From: Desulfobacteraceae bacterium
Lineage (GTDB): Bacteria; Desulfobacterota; Desulfobacteria; Desulfobacterales; Desulfobacteraceae
DNA length: 64,000 nt
Assembly: GCA_024225635.1 (NCBI GenBank)
Contig: JAAEMK010000557.1
Location: 93,587 to 157,586 of the forward strand
Reading direction: 5' to 3'
This document shows, one piece after another, positions 22,967 through 31,462 of this stretch. A program made the position numbers and the translations under genes. Position 1 is the stretch's first letter. Every line of letters starts with the position of its first letter. The notes beneath the pieces were generated by a model. That model saw only the letters and a program-made list of their open reading frames with translations. It had not been told where the DNA came from and searched no databases.

Positions 22967-24380
22967 AAAACGCTTCGTATCCCTTGAAGGTCATGTAGAT
23001 GTCCGCCTTGCTGGAGATCTCAAAGGGGGCGTGCATGGAGAGGATTCCAGGGCCGCAATCGAGGATCTCCATCCCCTTTTGGGCAAGGAATTTGGCAATG
23101 GTTCCCCCGCCGCCCTGGTCGATTTTTCCAAGCTCTCCGGTCTGCCACACGATCTTGTTTTTGTCGAAGAGGTTTCTCACCCGACCGACAAATTCGGCAC
23201 TGGCGTCACTGGAGCCGGATTTGCCCCGGGAGCCGGTGAACTTGGTCATGCAGATGCCGTGGCCCAGTTTTGCCGCGTTCATCTTCTCATGGACCTCCTT
23301 GAAGTCGGGATCCATGGCCGCATTGACATCCCCGGACAGGGCCCGGGTGTTGATCAGGGTTTTTCTTACGGTGCGGTCGTCAACCGCTCCTTCGGTCAGC
23401 AGGATGAGATCGGAGATGAAATCCTCCATAAAAGCCGACTGGGCACCGGTGTTGCCTTCGCTGCCGATCTCTTCCTTGTCAAAGAAGAGGCCAAGGGCGG
23501 TACGTTTCGGGGCCTTGGTTTCAAGCAGGGCCGCAAGCTGGGTAAAGGCGCAGATCCTGTCATCCTGGCCGTAGCCGCCCACAAGGGAGCGGTCAAGGCC
23601 GATGTCCCTTGCCTTGGTTGCGGGCACGGCTTCGAGTTCGGCACTGACAAAATCCTCCTCGGTGATGCCGTAGCGCTCATGGAGGAGGTTCAGCAGCCCG
23701 AGCTTGAACCGGTCGCTCACGGTGTCGCTGCCCAAGGGGCGGCTTCCGGCAATGAGGTTGAGCTTTTCACCCTCAAAGGCTTCGGAGAGCTTTTTGCTCT
23801 CCTGGAGCTTGCCCGCAAGGTGGGGCAGCAGGTCGGATACCACAAAGACAGGGTCTGAGGCCTCTTCTCCGATAACCACGTCGATGCACTGGCCGTCCCC
23901 CTTGATGATCCTGCCGTGGAGGGCCAGGGGAATCGAGAGCCATTGGTATTTCCGTATGCCGCCGTAGTAGTGGGTTTTTAACAGGGCCAGGTCGGTATCT
24001 TCATATACCGGGTTCTGCTTGAGGTCCAGCCGCGGGGAGTCGATGTGGGAGGCGATGAGGTTGATGCCGTCCCCAATGGGATCATCTCCCAGTACGGCCA
24101 TGGCGACGCATCTCTCCTTGTTCAGGGCGTAGATTTTCCGGTGGGGCTTGGCTGTCCCTTTTTTGAGGGCGGTTTCAATGCTGACAAATCCATTTTTCTC
24201 GGCCCGGGCGATGATCTCCCTTGCCGCCTCCCGTTCGGTCTTTGATCTGTCAAGAAAGGCTTTATAATCATCGGCCAGGCTGAACGCCTTTTGGGTGTCG
24301 GTTGCCGAGAGCTCGTCCCAGACCAGTCTGTCTTTTTTGGATAGTTGCTTTTTCAGTTTTTCGATCTCTTTCTTGTTCAT
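22959..24380 (-). CDS. M18 family aminopeptidase
   Basis: The product is 473 residues. The dinuclear zinc site residues are in LIASHIDSPRLDLK (His, Asp), FFDKEEIGSEGNTGAQS (Glu pair) and the C-terminal HAPFEISSKADIY. A central butterfly domain runs from about 100 to 230. M18 enzymes remove N-terminal, often acidic, residues from peptides in the cytoplasm. No signal peptide is seen. Confidence 0.9.
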   Translation of the reverse strand: MNKKEIEKLKKQLSKKDRLVWDELSATDTQKAFSLADDYKAFLDRSKTEREAAREIIARAEKNGFVSIETALKKGTAKPHRKIYALNKERCVAMAVLGDDPIGDGINLIASHIDSPRLDLKQNPVYEDTDLALLKTHYYGGIRKYQWLSIPLALHGRIIKGDGQCIDVVIGEEASDPVFVVSDLLPHLAGKLQESKKLSEAFEGEKLNLIAGSRPLGSDTVSDRFKLGLLNLLHERYGITEEDFVSAELEAVPATKARDIGLDRSLVGGYGQDDRICAFTQLAALLETKAPKRTALGLFFDKEEIGSEGNTGAQSAFMEDFISDLILLTEGAVDDRTVRKTLINTRALSGDVNAAMDPDFKEVHEKMNAAKLGHGICMTKFTGSRGKSGSSDASAEFVGRVRNLFDKNKIVWQTGELGKIDQGGGGTIAKFLAQKGMEILDCGPGILSMHAPFEISSKADIYMTFKGYEAFYA

Positions 24381-24406
24381 GGTGAACCTTGTTTTTGTTT
24401 TAAAAG

Positions 24407-24991
24407 TTAAAATAAGGAGATAAAACCCTGTAGTGCTTGTTTTATCTTTGTTTTAAAATGAAGCAGTTTCCATCTGTCCGGAAACGCCAGGGGGGTGAAC
24501 CGGGCATTGAAAACAGCGGAAAAACACTGGGTCCGGGGATCATAAGCGGTGGAGAGGGTTTCCATGGGGGGGATCACGGCCCCTTCATAGCTCACGACCG
24601 TATCGATACCGGCTGTTTTGCCGGAAAAGACCGATGAAGCGGTTGAAACGGATTTTAACCCTTTCTCCTCCAGGAGCAGCTTCAGGGCGTTTTCCTTTGC
24701 GCGATCGAGGCGCTCCCGGGTGGAATCCCCCGGAACCGCGGTTACCGATCCCCTTGTGGCTATGGTGGTAAAATTTTCCGCCCTGAAGTCATTATCTGCC
24801 GGGACCATGAGGAGTTTTGTGTCAACAACCCGGTTGTTGGACGACTTTATGTCGTATCGCAGGTAGTATATCCCGATTCCTTGGCTTGCGCCGGATGCCG
24901 CGGTTACCAAGGGCTGGGCCAGCAGCAGAGCGATGAGAATGATAAAAACACTATTTAATTTTGTGATCGCTGGCATGGTTATTGTATTCAT
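24407..24991 (-). CDS. Secreted protein of unknown function
   Basis: The product is 194 residues, not recognised. A signal peptide is likely (hydrophobic VFIILIALLLAQPLVTAAS). The body has IGIYYLRYDIKSSNNRVVDT and a helix (RERLDRAKENALKLLLEEKG) that recalls the folding unit of LPP20/FlgT-type proteins, but the similarity is too weak to name. The start could be the first ATG or the one five codons later. It lies divergently from the LPP20-like gene across a repeat-rich gap. Confidence 0.6.
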   Translation of the reverse strand: MNTITMPAITKLNSVFIILIALLLAQPLVTAASGASQGIGIYYLRYDIKSSNNRVVDTKLLMVPADNDFRAENFTTIATRGSVTAVPGDSTRERLDRAKENALKLLLEEKGLKSVSTASSVFSGKTAGIDTVVSYEGAVIPPMETLSTAYDPRTQCFSAVFNARFTPLAFPDRWKLLHFKTKIKQALQGFISLF

Positions 24992-25124
24992 GATCTTTAT
25001 GTTGAGTTAAGGATAAAGTTTCAATTAAAGTTAATCGTACGTCGTGACGATGCTAGACAATATCATGAACTATCAACAGGAATCAATCTTTAGGGTATTA
25101 AAGGCACAGATTTCAGGGCAATAC

Positions 25125-25215
25125 GGGGACAGATTTAATTTACTAAGGGGACAGATTTGAAATCTGTCCCCAATCTACACAACAATAGAGGGGACAGATT
25201 TTTAAATCTGTCCCC
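25125..25215. repeat. REP-like repeat cluster upstream of the LPP20-type gene
   Basis: One half unit (25125-25137) and two complete palindromes (25147-25171 and 25190-25215) have arms GGGGACAGATTT and AAATCTGTCCCC. The last ends 24 bp before the start of the lipoprotein gene. The rest of the 248-bp divergent gap shows no clear promoter. Confidence 0.88.
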
Positions 25216-25239
25216 CCCCAATCTACAAGGGTGGAAAAA

Positions 25240-25779
25240 ATGAAGAGACTATTTATGGCGTTATTGGGGCTTACGGCAACCGTTCTGGTGCTATCCGGGT
25301 GCGGGTCTAATTATCTGACATCCTCGGGTTCCACGGGCAATGTCCTGGGCACCCCGGACGGCGGCGACGGGTCAAGGAAGGTTGTTACCTTTTATGTCGT
25401 TGGAAAGGGGCTTGAGCCCGAAGGAGCCCTCACCCGGGGGCAGGCCGTGCTGATGGCCGAACGTGCGGCCGTGGCCGACGGCTACCGGCAGCTGGTGGAA
25501 AAGCTCAGGGGCGTGTACGTGGATGCCCAGTTGAAGGCCGGTAACGGTACGGTCAACTATGATGCAATTCAGCTTTACACCCAGTCCTGGATAAGGGGCA
25601 CCGAGGTGATGGAACTCAAGCGCGCGGATTACGGTATCACCGAGGCCCGCATGCGGCTCCGGGTCAAGTTTGCCATGAGGGGAATGGTCTGGTGGCCCGT
25701 GGGGATCGACACCGATGTAGGGCCGGTGAGAACGGCTTCACGCCAAGGGGTTGTCAGTCCTGGATCATCTATTAAATAG
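25240..25779 (+). CDS. LPP20-family lipoprotein
   Basis: The product is 179 residues from ATG 25240 (AAGGGTGG just upstream; an in-frame GTG at 25231 is less likely). The lipobox is LSGC (Cys about residue 21). After a Gly/Ser spacer comes an LPP20/FlgT-like domain: RGQAVLMAERAAVADGYRQL, VDAQLKAGNG and RMRLRVKFAMRGMVWWPVG. Such proteins sit in the outer membrane, sometimes linked to flagella or surface structures. It opens the five-gene cassette. Confidence 0.8.
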   Translation: MKRLFMALLGLTATVLVLSGCGSNYLTSSGSTGNVLGTPDGGDGSRKVVTFYVVGKGLEPEGALTRGQAVLMAERAAVADGYRQLVEKLRGVYVDAQLKAGNGTVNYDAIQLYTQSWIRGTEVMELKRADYGITEARMRLRVKFAMRGMVWWPVGIDTDVGPVRTASRQGVVSPGSSIK

Positions 25780-25801
25780 TAACACCATTCTGGAGGTTGT
25801 C

Positions 25802-26755
25802 ATGAAACATGTCTGCCCGTGGGGACGCGGTTTGTTTGGTTCCATACTGGTATTGATCGGGTTGACCCTGGTGGTTCCGCCCTTGTTCGGGGCCGGTCTC
25901 GATTCCATATACGGCAGGGAAGAGTTGGTCGGGATTATCGAACTCAACAACAGAAACATCGGGGAGCTGGACGAGCAGTTGGCGTCGATCCAGGCTGAGA
26001 TTGACTGGCTCGATCTGAAGATCAAGCGGTTGACCGACTACGGAAAGGTCATTTCTTCCGAAATGATCCGGTCCATGAAGCTCAAGAAGAGCAAACTTGA
26101 CTCTGTGTCCAGGGAGCGGGCCCGCCTTGCTGCCCTGGCCAAAGAGTACGGGGCGACCCTTACACGTATTGATGCCAGGCTTGAGCGGGAGGCAAGGGAG
26201 CTTGCCAGGCGCGAAGCGGCAAAAAAAGCAACCCCGAAGCTTGCTGAAACGCCTGCCGTAAAAGCGAAGCCCGCCATGATCCGGGAAGCGGACCTTCCCG
26301 GGCCGGTCGACGGGGTAAAGATAGGGTTTGATGAGCTGGCAAGAGCGGTCAGGAAGGCAGGCCTTCAGGACTGGGTCGAGGTGGTTGGTGACGGCACCTG
26401 TGTCAGGATTGAAAACCAGCTTCCCATCCTGTTCGCCTCGGGAAAGGCCAATCTTGTCAAGGAGTACAAGTCGTTCCTCAGAAAGCTTGCAAGGTTTCTA
26501 AAGCCCTATGACGTTCGCGTTGTTGTGGACGGGTATGCGGACTCCGATCCGATTCGAACGGCCAGGTATCCATCCAATTTCGAGCTCGGTGCGACCAGGG
26601 CCGCCAACATCGTCCACGAACTGGTGAAGAACGGTCTCAAACCCTCGGTTTTCAAGATAGCAAGTACCGGGGAATACCGGTTCCAGGCCAAGAAGTCATC
26701 AAAGCGAAAGCTCCTTGAGCGGCGGGCCCAGGTGTCGGTGATTTTTTCAGGATAA
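25802..26755 (+). CDS. Periplasmic coiled-coil OmpA-domain protein
   Basis: The product is 317 residues from ATG 25802 behind GGAGG. A signal peptide or N-terminal anchor (ILVLIGLTLVVPPLFGAG) is followed by a long coiled coil (about 35-145) and an OmpA/MotB peptidoglycan-binding domain (about 195-317; FASGKANLVKEYKSFLRKLA, VVVDGYADSDPIRTARYPSN, RRAQVSVIF). It likely anchors the cassette to the wall. An earlier in-frame ATG inside the previous gene lacks a ribosome-binding site. Confidence 0.85.
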   Translation: MKHVCPWGRGLFGSILVLIGLTLVVPPLFGAGLDSIYGREELVGIIELNNRNIGELDEQLASIQAEIDWLDLKIKRLTDYGKVISSEMIRSMKLKKSKLDSVSRERARLAALAKEYGATLTRIDARLEREARELARREAAKKATPKLAETPAVKAKPAMIREADLPGPVDGVKIGFDELARAVRKAGLQDWVEVVGDGTCVRIENQLPILFASGKANLVKEYKSFLRKLARFLKPYDVRVVVDGYADSDPIRTARYPSNFELGATRAANIVHELVKNGLKPSVFKIASTGEYRFQAKKSSKRKLLERRAQVSVIFSG

Positions 26756-26794
26756 CCCTTGCCCGTATCGGACCCTTTGTGCTAAAGCAGGATT

Positions 26795-27535
26795 ATGCAA
26801 GCTTATAATAATAATAATTATCATCAACATCAGGTTTTTAAAAATGTCCTGGTTGCGGCCCTGTGCCTGATCACGGCTTTCGTCGTCAGCGCCTGCGGGG
26901 GCGGCTCCCCGGACGGGCTCGCCTTGAACAGGGTTAAGGCCGGCCTGGCAGAGGAGCCTACCTGTTCAATCCTCCTGGAGGATATGAAGCAGGAGGGCGC
27001 CTTCTCCAAAACCTATTACCACAAATATCTGGTGGTCCAGCCGGAGGGGTCACACTCCACCGACTGGCTCAAGGTGCCCGAATCCTACTACAACGACACC
27101 CAGGGCTTCCTAGGCATGGCCCTTTTTTCCAAAAAGGACGGTGTGCCGGACACCCAGGTGTCGCCGCCGGGGTATAATTTTGTGGGAGATCCCGAGTACG
27201 GGCGGTGGCGGGAGGATTCCCAGGGGGGATCGTTCTGGGAGTTCTACGGGAAGTACGCCTTTTTCACAAGCCTGTTCGGGGGGTGGTACCACCCGGTCCA
27301 CCGCAGTGACTACTCCATGTATAAACAGCACCGCTCGAGGAACCAGCCGTTCTTTGGTAGAAAAAAAGAGTTCGGTTCCGCAGGCAAGATCGTGAAGACC
27401 AAACGGCCCGGGTTCTACGCCCGCCGCATGGCCGGGGTAAATGCGGGTAAGAGTTCGTTCAAGGCAAAGGCATCCAAGCGGGTGGGCAGGACAAAAACAG
27501 GTTTCAGGAGCAGGTCCGGAGGTTCTGGGAAATGA
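26795..27535 (+). CDS. Lipoprotein of unknown function in DUF350 cassette
   Basis: The product is 246 residues. The lipobox is VSAC (Cys about residue 34), after a long polar N terminus (MQAYNNNNYHQHQ) that may indicate a later true start. The body has many aromatics (YHKYLVVQPEG, GRWREDSQGGSFWEFYGKY, GGWYHPVHRSDY), and the C-terminal 60 residues are very basic and glycine/serine-rich. The family is not recognised. It overlaps the DUF350 gene by 4 bp, so it belongs to the same functional unit. Confidence 0.75.
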   Translation: MQAYNNNNYHQHQVFKNVLVAALCLITAFVVSACGGGSPDGLALNRVKAGLAEEPTCSILLEDMKQEGAFSKTYYHKYLVVQPEGSHSTDWLKVPESYYNDTQGFLGMALFSKKDGVPDTQVSPPGYNFVGDPEYGRWREDSQGGSFWEFYGKYAFFTSLFGGWYHPVHRSDYSMYKQHRSRNQPFFGRKKEFGSAGKIVKTKRPGFYARRMAGVNAGKSSFKAKASKRVGRTKTGFRSRSGGSGK

Positions 27536-28401
27536 CTATTGATGATCTCTTGATCGGTCTCATCTATATCGCTCTTTTTTTTCTTCTCTTTGCCCTTGGC
27601 AAGCTTGTCTACAACCTGCTGCACAGGGAGTATGACCTCAACAAAGAGATGGTCGTGAAGGACAATCCCGCCGTCAGCCTTGCCGTCACCGGCTACTATG
27701 CCGGGCTTGTTCTTGCCATCGGCGCCGCCGTTGTGGGGCCTTCGGACGGGCTTGCCTCGGATGTCATGGATATTCTGATTTACGGCATCTTGAGCATTGT
27801 TCTTTTGAACCTTTCCTCCTTTCTCTGCGAGTGGGTCATCCTGTATCGGTTTAACGTCAGGGACGAACTGTTGCGTGACAGGAACCAGGGGACCGGCGCC
27901 GTCATCTTCGGGGTGCTTGTGGCCTCGGGATTTGTGATCTTCGGCTCCGTTTCCGGAAGCGGCGGCACGATCTGGACCGCCATGGGGTTCTGGGGGCTCG
28001 GCCAGGTGCTCCTGGTGGTTGCGGCCCTGGTCTACAACTTCATCACTCCCTTTAACGTTCACCGGGAGATAGAAAAGGACAATGTGGCCGCCGGCATCGC
28101 CTTTGCGGGCGCCCTGGTGGCCCTGGGCATCGTGGTGGGGCTTGCCGCCGAGGGGGATTTCACCTCCTGGAGGGAAAATATTCCCGCTTTCATGGCCTAT
28201 GCCGGCATCGGTCTTGTCTCCCTTCCTTTCCTGCGGCTCCTTACCGACAAGCTCCTCCTTCCCGGGGTGAAGCTTTCCGATGAGATCATCGGGCTTCGTC
28301 CGGACAAATCCAGGGAGAAGCGGGGACCCAATGTGGGCGCCGCCTATGTTGAGGCCTTTGCCTACATTGCCGGGGCGTTCATCATCTACTGGTGCATCTG
28401 A
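27532..28401 (+). CDS. DUF350 membrane protein with two tandem units
   Basis: The product is 289 residues with about eight transmembrane helices in two DUF350 units (about 1-130 and 135-289). The charged signature recurs: EYDLNKEMVVKDNPAVSLAV and FNVHREIEKDNVAAGIAFAG. DUF350 (YjfL-like) proteins have no proven activity, but they often lie beside polyamine or glutathionylspermidine synthase-like genes, as here. Overlaps with the lipoprotein gene (4 bp) and closeness to the synthase gene show operon structure. Confidence 0.88.
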   Translation: MTIDDLLIGLIYIALFFLLFALGKLVYNLLHREYDLNKEMVVKDNPAVSLAVTGYYAGLVLAIGAAVVGPSDGLASDVMDILIYGILSIVLLNLSSFLCEWVILYRFNVRDELLRDRNQGTGAVIFGVLVASGFVIFGSVSGSGGTIWTAMGFWGLGQVLLVVAALVYNFITPFNVHREIEKDNVAAGIAFAGALVALGIVVGLAAEGDFTSWRENIPAFMAYAGIGLVSLPFLRLLTDKLLLPGVKLSDEIIGLRPDKSREKRGPNVGAAYVEAFAYIAGAFIIYWCI

Positions 28402-28418
28402 TTAGAAAAGGCCCGACC

Positions 28419-29966
28419 ATGACAACCGGACATACCAGAACCCTTCAGGTGGCAATGTTTGCAACTGGCTGCTCAGGCATCGTTGCCGAGTATGTTCTCT
28501 CCACCCTTGCCACCTATCTCCTTGGCAACGCCATATTCCAGTGGTCCATTGTCATGTCCATGATGCTCTTCTCCATGGGCCTGGGCAGCCGGGTCAGCAG
28601 GAATTTCAGGAAAAACCTCCTGGACAGCTTCATCCTCATCGAATTCTGCCTTTCCCTCACCTGCGCCGCATCCGGCGCCATCGTGTTCGGGTTTGCCGCC
28701 TACACCGAGGCCAGGATTTTCATTATCTACTCCCTGGCCCTTGTGGTGGGGCTTTTCATCGGCATGGAGATCCCCCTTGCCACCCGGATCAACAGCCAGT
28801 ACCAGGAGCTTCGATCCAACATCTCGACGGTGATGGAGATGGACTATTTCGGATCGCTTCTCGGGGGGCTCCTCTTTGCCTTTGTGCTCCTGCCCTTTCT
28901 GGGGCTGACCTATACCCCCCTTATCCTCGGCAGCATCAATTTTGCCGTGGCCGCGTTTTTCTTTCTGAGGTTCAGGGGGCTTGTGGCGGCCAGGCGGCCC
29001 GTGGGTGTCCTCTTTGTCCTTGTCCTGGTGCTCCTGGGTACCCTTGCCGTCACGGTGAAGCCCATTGTGAGGTATGGTGAGCAGAAAAAATACAAGGACC
29101 TGGTGGTCCTGTCCCGGCAGACACGGTTCCAGAAGATCGTCATGACCCGGTGGAAGGATTGGTACTGGCTCTACATCAACGGTGACGAGCAGTTCTCCAC
29201 CTATGATGAGGAACGTTACCACGAGCCCCTGGTCCATCCCGCCCTGAAGCTTTGCTCCGACTCTTCCCGGGTGTTGATCCTGGGGGGCGGCGACGGCCTG
29301 GCCGTGCGGGAGGTGCTGAAGCACAAGGGGGTCAAGACCGTCACCCTTGTGGATATCGATACCGTGATGACCGGTCTTGCGAAAAACCATCCCTTGTTTA
29401 CCACCATCAACATGGGTTCCATGAACGATACAAGAGTAACTGTGTTGAACATGGATGCCTCGTCCTTTCTCGACCAGGACGATTCCCTCTACAACGTGAT
29501 CCTGATCGATCTTCCGGACCCGGACTCCATGGATCTCATGCACCTCTACGCCAAGGGGTTCTATACGGACCTTTCAAAGCGGCTGGCCAGGGGCGGGGTG
29601 GTGGTGACCCAGGCTTCGAGTCCTTTTTTTGCACGAAAGGCCTACCTGTGTATCCTGAAGACCATGGATGCGGCGGGCCTTGTCACGCTTCCCTTTCACA
29701 ACCAGGTGCCGACCCTTGGGGAGTGGGGATGGGTCCTTGGTACAAGGAAGGGCGATGCCACCCGTGAGCAGCTCAAAGCCGCGGCCTCGTCCCTTGATTT
29801 CCAAGATATCGAAACCCGGTTCCTCAACCACGACGCCATGGTGTCCATGGTTCAATTCGGAAAAGGATTGTTTGATTCCAAAGACGCAGATTCTGTAAAA
29901 ATAAACACGATTTCCGATCCCGTACTTCTCCGTTACTACCAGGAGGGCTCCTGGGGCGTCTATTAG
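28419..29966 (+). CDS. Membrane-fused spermidine synthase-like protein
   Basis: The product is 515 residues from ATG 28419 (AAAAGG upstream). The N-terminal third has about seven transmembrane helices (to about residue 215). The C-terminal Rossmann domain keeps the aminopropyltransferase motifs: VLILGGGDGLAVREVLKH for nucleotide cofactor binding, TVTLVDIDTVM, and VILIDLPDPDSMDLMHLYAK with the catalytic Asp region. The soluble part resembles SpeE, but the substrate of membrane-fused members is not established. It closes the LPP20/OmpA/lipoprotein/DUF350 cassette. Confidence 0.88.
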   Translation: MTTGHTRTLQVAMFATGCSGIVAEYVLSTLATYLLGNAIFQWSIVMSMMLFSMGLGSRVSRNFRKNLLDSFILIEFCLSLTCAASGAIVFGFAAYTEARIFIIYSLALVVGLFIGMEIPLATRINSQYQELRSNISTVMEMDYFGSLLGGLLFAFVLLPFLGLTYTPLILGSINFAVAAFFFLRFRGLVAARRPVGVLFVLVLVLLGTLAVTVKPIVRYGEQKKYKDLVVLSRQTRFQKIVMTRWKDWYWLYINGDEQFSTYDEERYHEPLVHPALKLCSDSSRVLILGGGDGLAVREVLKHKGVKTVTLVDIDTVMTGLAKNHPLFTTINMGSMNDTRVTVLNMDASSFLDQDDSLYNVILIDLPDPDSMDLMHLYAKGFYTDLSKRLARGGVVVTQASSPFFARKAYLCILKTMDAAGLVTLPFHNQVPTLGEWGWVLGTRKGDATREQLKAAASSLDFQDIETRFLNHDAMVSMVQFGKGLFDSKDADSVKINTISDPVLLRYYQEGSWGVY

Positions 29967-30046
29967 GGAAAAGGGGACAGATCTATTTTTTGAGGGAAAA
30001 GGGGACAGATCTATTTTTTGAAAAATAAATCTGTCCCCTTTTTCCT
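29967..30046. repeat. RAYT-type repeats forming a bidirectional hairpin
   Basis: Two direct copies of AAAAGGGGACAGATCTATTT (from about 29969 and 29997) are followed by an inverted copy (about 30021-30046). The second and third form a long hairpin (GGGGACAGAT against ATCTGTCCCC) with T-rich tails on both strands. It sits between the convergent synthase and toxin genes and may terminate both. Confidence 0.85.
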
Positions 30047-30050
30047 TCTC

Positions 30051-30335
30051 TTACCGGGTGGCTGCTATCTTATAGACTGTATTCGCTTCCCGTTTTCCCA
30101 CGGCTATGACCACAACGACAAGCTCTGAGTTTCTGACTTCGTAAACCAGTCGATAGCCGGCATTTCGAAGTTTGATTTTGAATCGGTTTTTATTTCCGGA
30201 CAGCCTTGACGCAGGGACATGTGGATTTTGAAGTCTCTCCGTCAGTTTTTTCTTGAACTGGAAACGCAGGTTATCATCCAGCTTTCGCCATTCCTTTAAT
30301 GCCTCTTTCTTGAACTTAAGGTTATAATTCATCAA
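30051..30335 (-). CDS. RelE/StbE-family toxin
   Basis: The product is 94 residues with the RelE fold: MNYNLKFKKEALKEWRKLD at the N terminus, RLSGNKNRFKIKLRNAGYRL in the core, and GKREANTVYKIA at the end. Basic residues needed for ribosome-dependent mRNA cleavage are present as a pattern, though the exact catalytic set was not verified. It is encoded downstream of, and overlaps by 14 bp, its antitoxin gene. Confidence 0.92.
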   Translation of the reverse strand: MMNYNLKFKKEALKEWRKLDDNLRFQFKKKLTERLQNPHVPASRLSGNKNRFKIKLRNAGYRLVYEVRNSELVVVVIAVGKREANTVYKIAATR

Positions 30336-30570
30336 GTGTAACGTTTATTTCAGGCTGATCCTTGCGTGCATCGGCAAGGGCGTTAAGTTCGAGGTCTTCC
30401 AGTTTATCCATGAGGATTTCATATGCTTTGGCAGGAATACAGTAAAAAGCAGGTTTATTGCGGTTTAGTATCGCCACTGGAAAGCCTTCCCCTGCCGCTA
30501 CTGTTCCCATGGGGTTTTGTTTTAATTCTGATACGCTGGCTGTGATTTCCGTTAAAATTAGGTTGGTCAT
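30322..30570 (-). CDS. Phd/YefM (StbD)-family antitoxin
   Basis: The product is 82 residues: an N-terminal Phd/YefM DNA-binding fold (LTEITASVSELKQNPMGTVA, FPVAILNRNKPAFYCIPAKA) and a C-terminal acidic tail that would neutralise the toxin. It precedes and overlaps the toxin gene, the usual order. A good promoter with repeated ATAATAG operators lies just upstream. Confidence 0.92.
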   Translation of the reverse strand: MTNLILTEITASVSELKQNPMGTVAAGEGFPVAILNRNKPAFYCIPAKAYEILMDKLEDLELNALADARKDQPEINVTLDEL

Positions 30571-30612
30571 TGTAAAACTCCCCTGTTATTGGTCTTGACT
30601 TTATTCGTACTA

Positions 30613-30641
30613 ATAATAGTGCTGATAATAGGTCTTGTCAA
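30613..30641 (-). promoter_or_regulatory. Sigma-70 promoter and likely operator of the toxin-antitoxin operon
   Basis: On the minus strand TTGACA (complement of 30636-30641) is exactly 17 bases from TATTAT (complement of 30613-30618). On the + strand two direct copies, CTAATAATAG and CTGATAATAG, 12 bases apart, overlap this core and could be bound by the antitoxin for autoregulation. Confidence 0.75.
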
Positions 30642-30654
30642 TGAGCAGGGGAAA

Positions 30655-30706
30655 AGGGGAAAGGGGACAGATTTATTTTTCTAAAAGGGGACGGATTTAT
30701 TTTTTT
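30655..30706. repeat. RAYT-flanking repeats, upstream pair
   Basis: Two direct copies of AAAGGGGACAGATTTATTTT and a G-substituted variant (about 30660-30680 and 30683-30706) precede the RAYT gene. They are in the opposite orientation to the pair that follows it. Confidence 0.88.
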
Positions 30707-30750
30707 GGAAAGTGTTTGTTGGCCCTGCATCCGTATGATACCGTATGTTT

Positions 30751-31446
30751 ATGCCGAGAAAAGCCCGAATCATAGTGCCCGATTGTCCCCATCATATTGT
30801 TCAGAGGGGGCATAACAGGCAGGTGGTGTTCGCATCTGATACGGATTATCAGTTCTATCTTGATAACCTTCAAGAGTGGAAGGAAACTCTGGGATGTCGG
30901 GTTTACGCCTTTTGCCTTATGACAAATCATGTCCATCTCATCCTGAATCCCGGCAAGGATGTAACGTCTCTTGCAAAGCTCATGAAACGTGTGAACGGCA
31001 GGCAGACAAGGTATGTCAATAAAAAGGAAAAACGTACTGGAAGCTTGTGGGAAGGCCGGTATAAATCAAGCCCGGTAAGCACAAGGGAATATCTTCTGGC
31101 CTGCAGCCGTTATGTTGAATTGAATCCTGTAAGAGCGGGTATGGTTGCCGATCCAACAATGTATCCCTGGTCAAGTTACCGGAGTAAGGTGGGCATGCGT
31201 CGCCTGAACTGGCTGGATGATGATCCCGTTTATATGGAGTTGGCTGACTCCCGGAAGGATCGAGAAAAACAGTATGAGCAGTGGGTGAAAGGCGCCATTC
31301 CCCAGGGAGAGTGGGAATTGATTCGTCAATCTCTTCAACGGGGGCAGTTGACCGGTAGCAGGATGTTTATTAATCAAATCGAAGAAAAATTAAACAGACG
31401 TGTTGAATTTCGCGGGCCGGGAAGGCCTAAAAAGAAAAGAGATTAG
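30751..31446 (+). CDS. REP-associated tyrosine transposase (RAYT, Y1_Tnp family)
   Basis: The product is 231 residues if started at the second ATG, which gives the family beginning PRKARIIVPDCPHHIVQRG; an ATG two codons earlier is possible. The HUH metal motif is H60-V-H62 in FCLMTNHVHLIL. Other family segments are GSLWEGRYKSSPVS and SRYVELNPVRAGMV, and the basic tail GRPKKKRD resembles an AT-hook. RAYTs nick and move short palindromic repeats. Matching repeats flank the gene in inverted pairs and recur through the window. Confidence 0.93.
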   Translation: MPRKARIIVPDCPHHIVQRGHNRQVVFASDTDYQFYLDNLQEWKETLGCRVYAFCLMTNHVHLILNPGKDVTSLAKLMKRVNGRQTRYVNKKEKRTGSLWEGRYKSSPVSTREYLLACSRYVELNPVRAGMVADPTMYPWSSYRSKVGMRRLNWLDDDPVYMELADSRKDREKQYEQWVKGAIPQGEWELIRQSLQRGQLTGSRMFINQIEEKLNRRVEFRGPGRPKKKRD

Positions 31447-31462
31447 ATTAGCTTCGGGGATA

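Noticed and set aside
28473-29543. Long minus-strand frame across the synthase gene
   Set aside because: His/Gly/Glu-rich low-complexity composition typical of an antisense frame; the + strand product has clear motifs.
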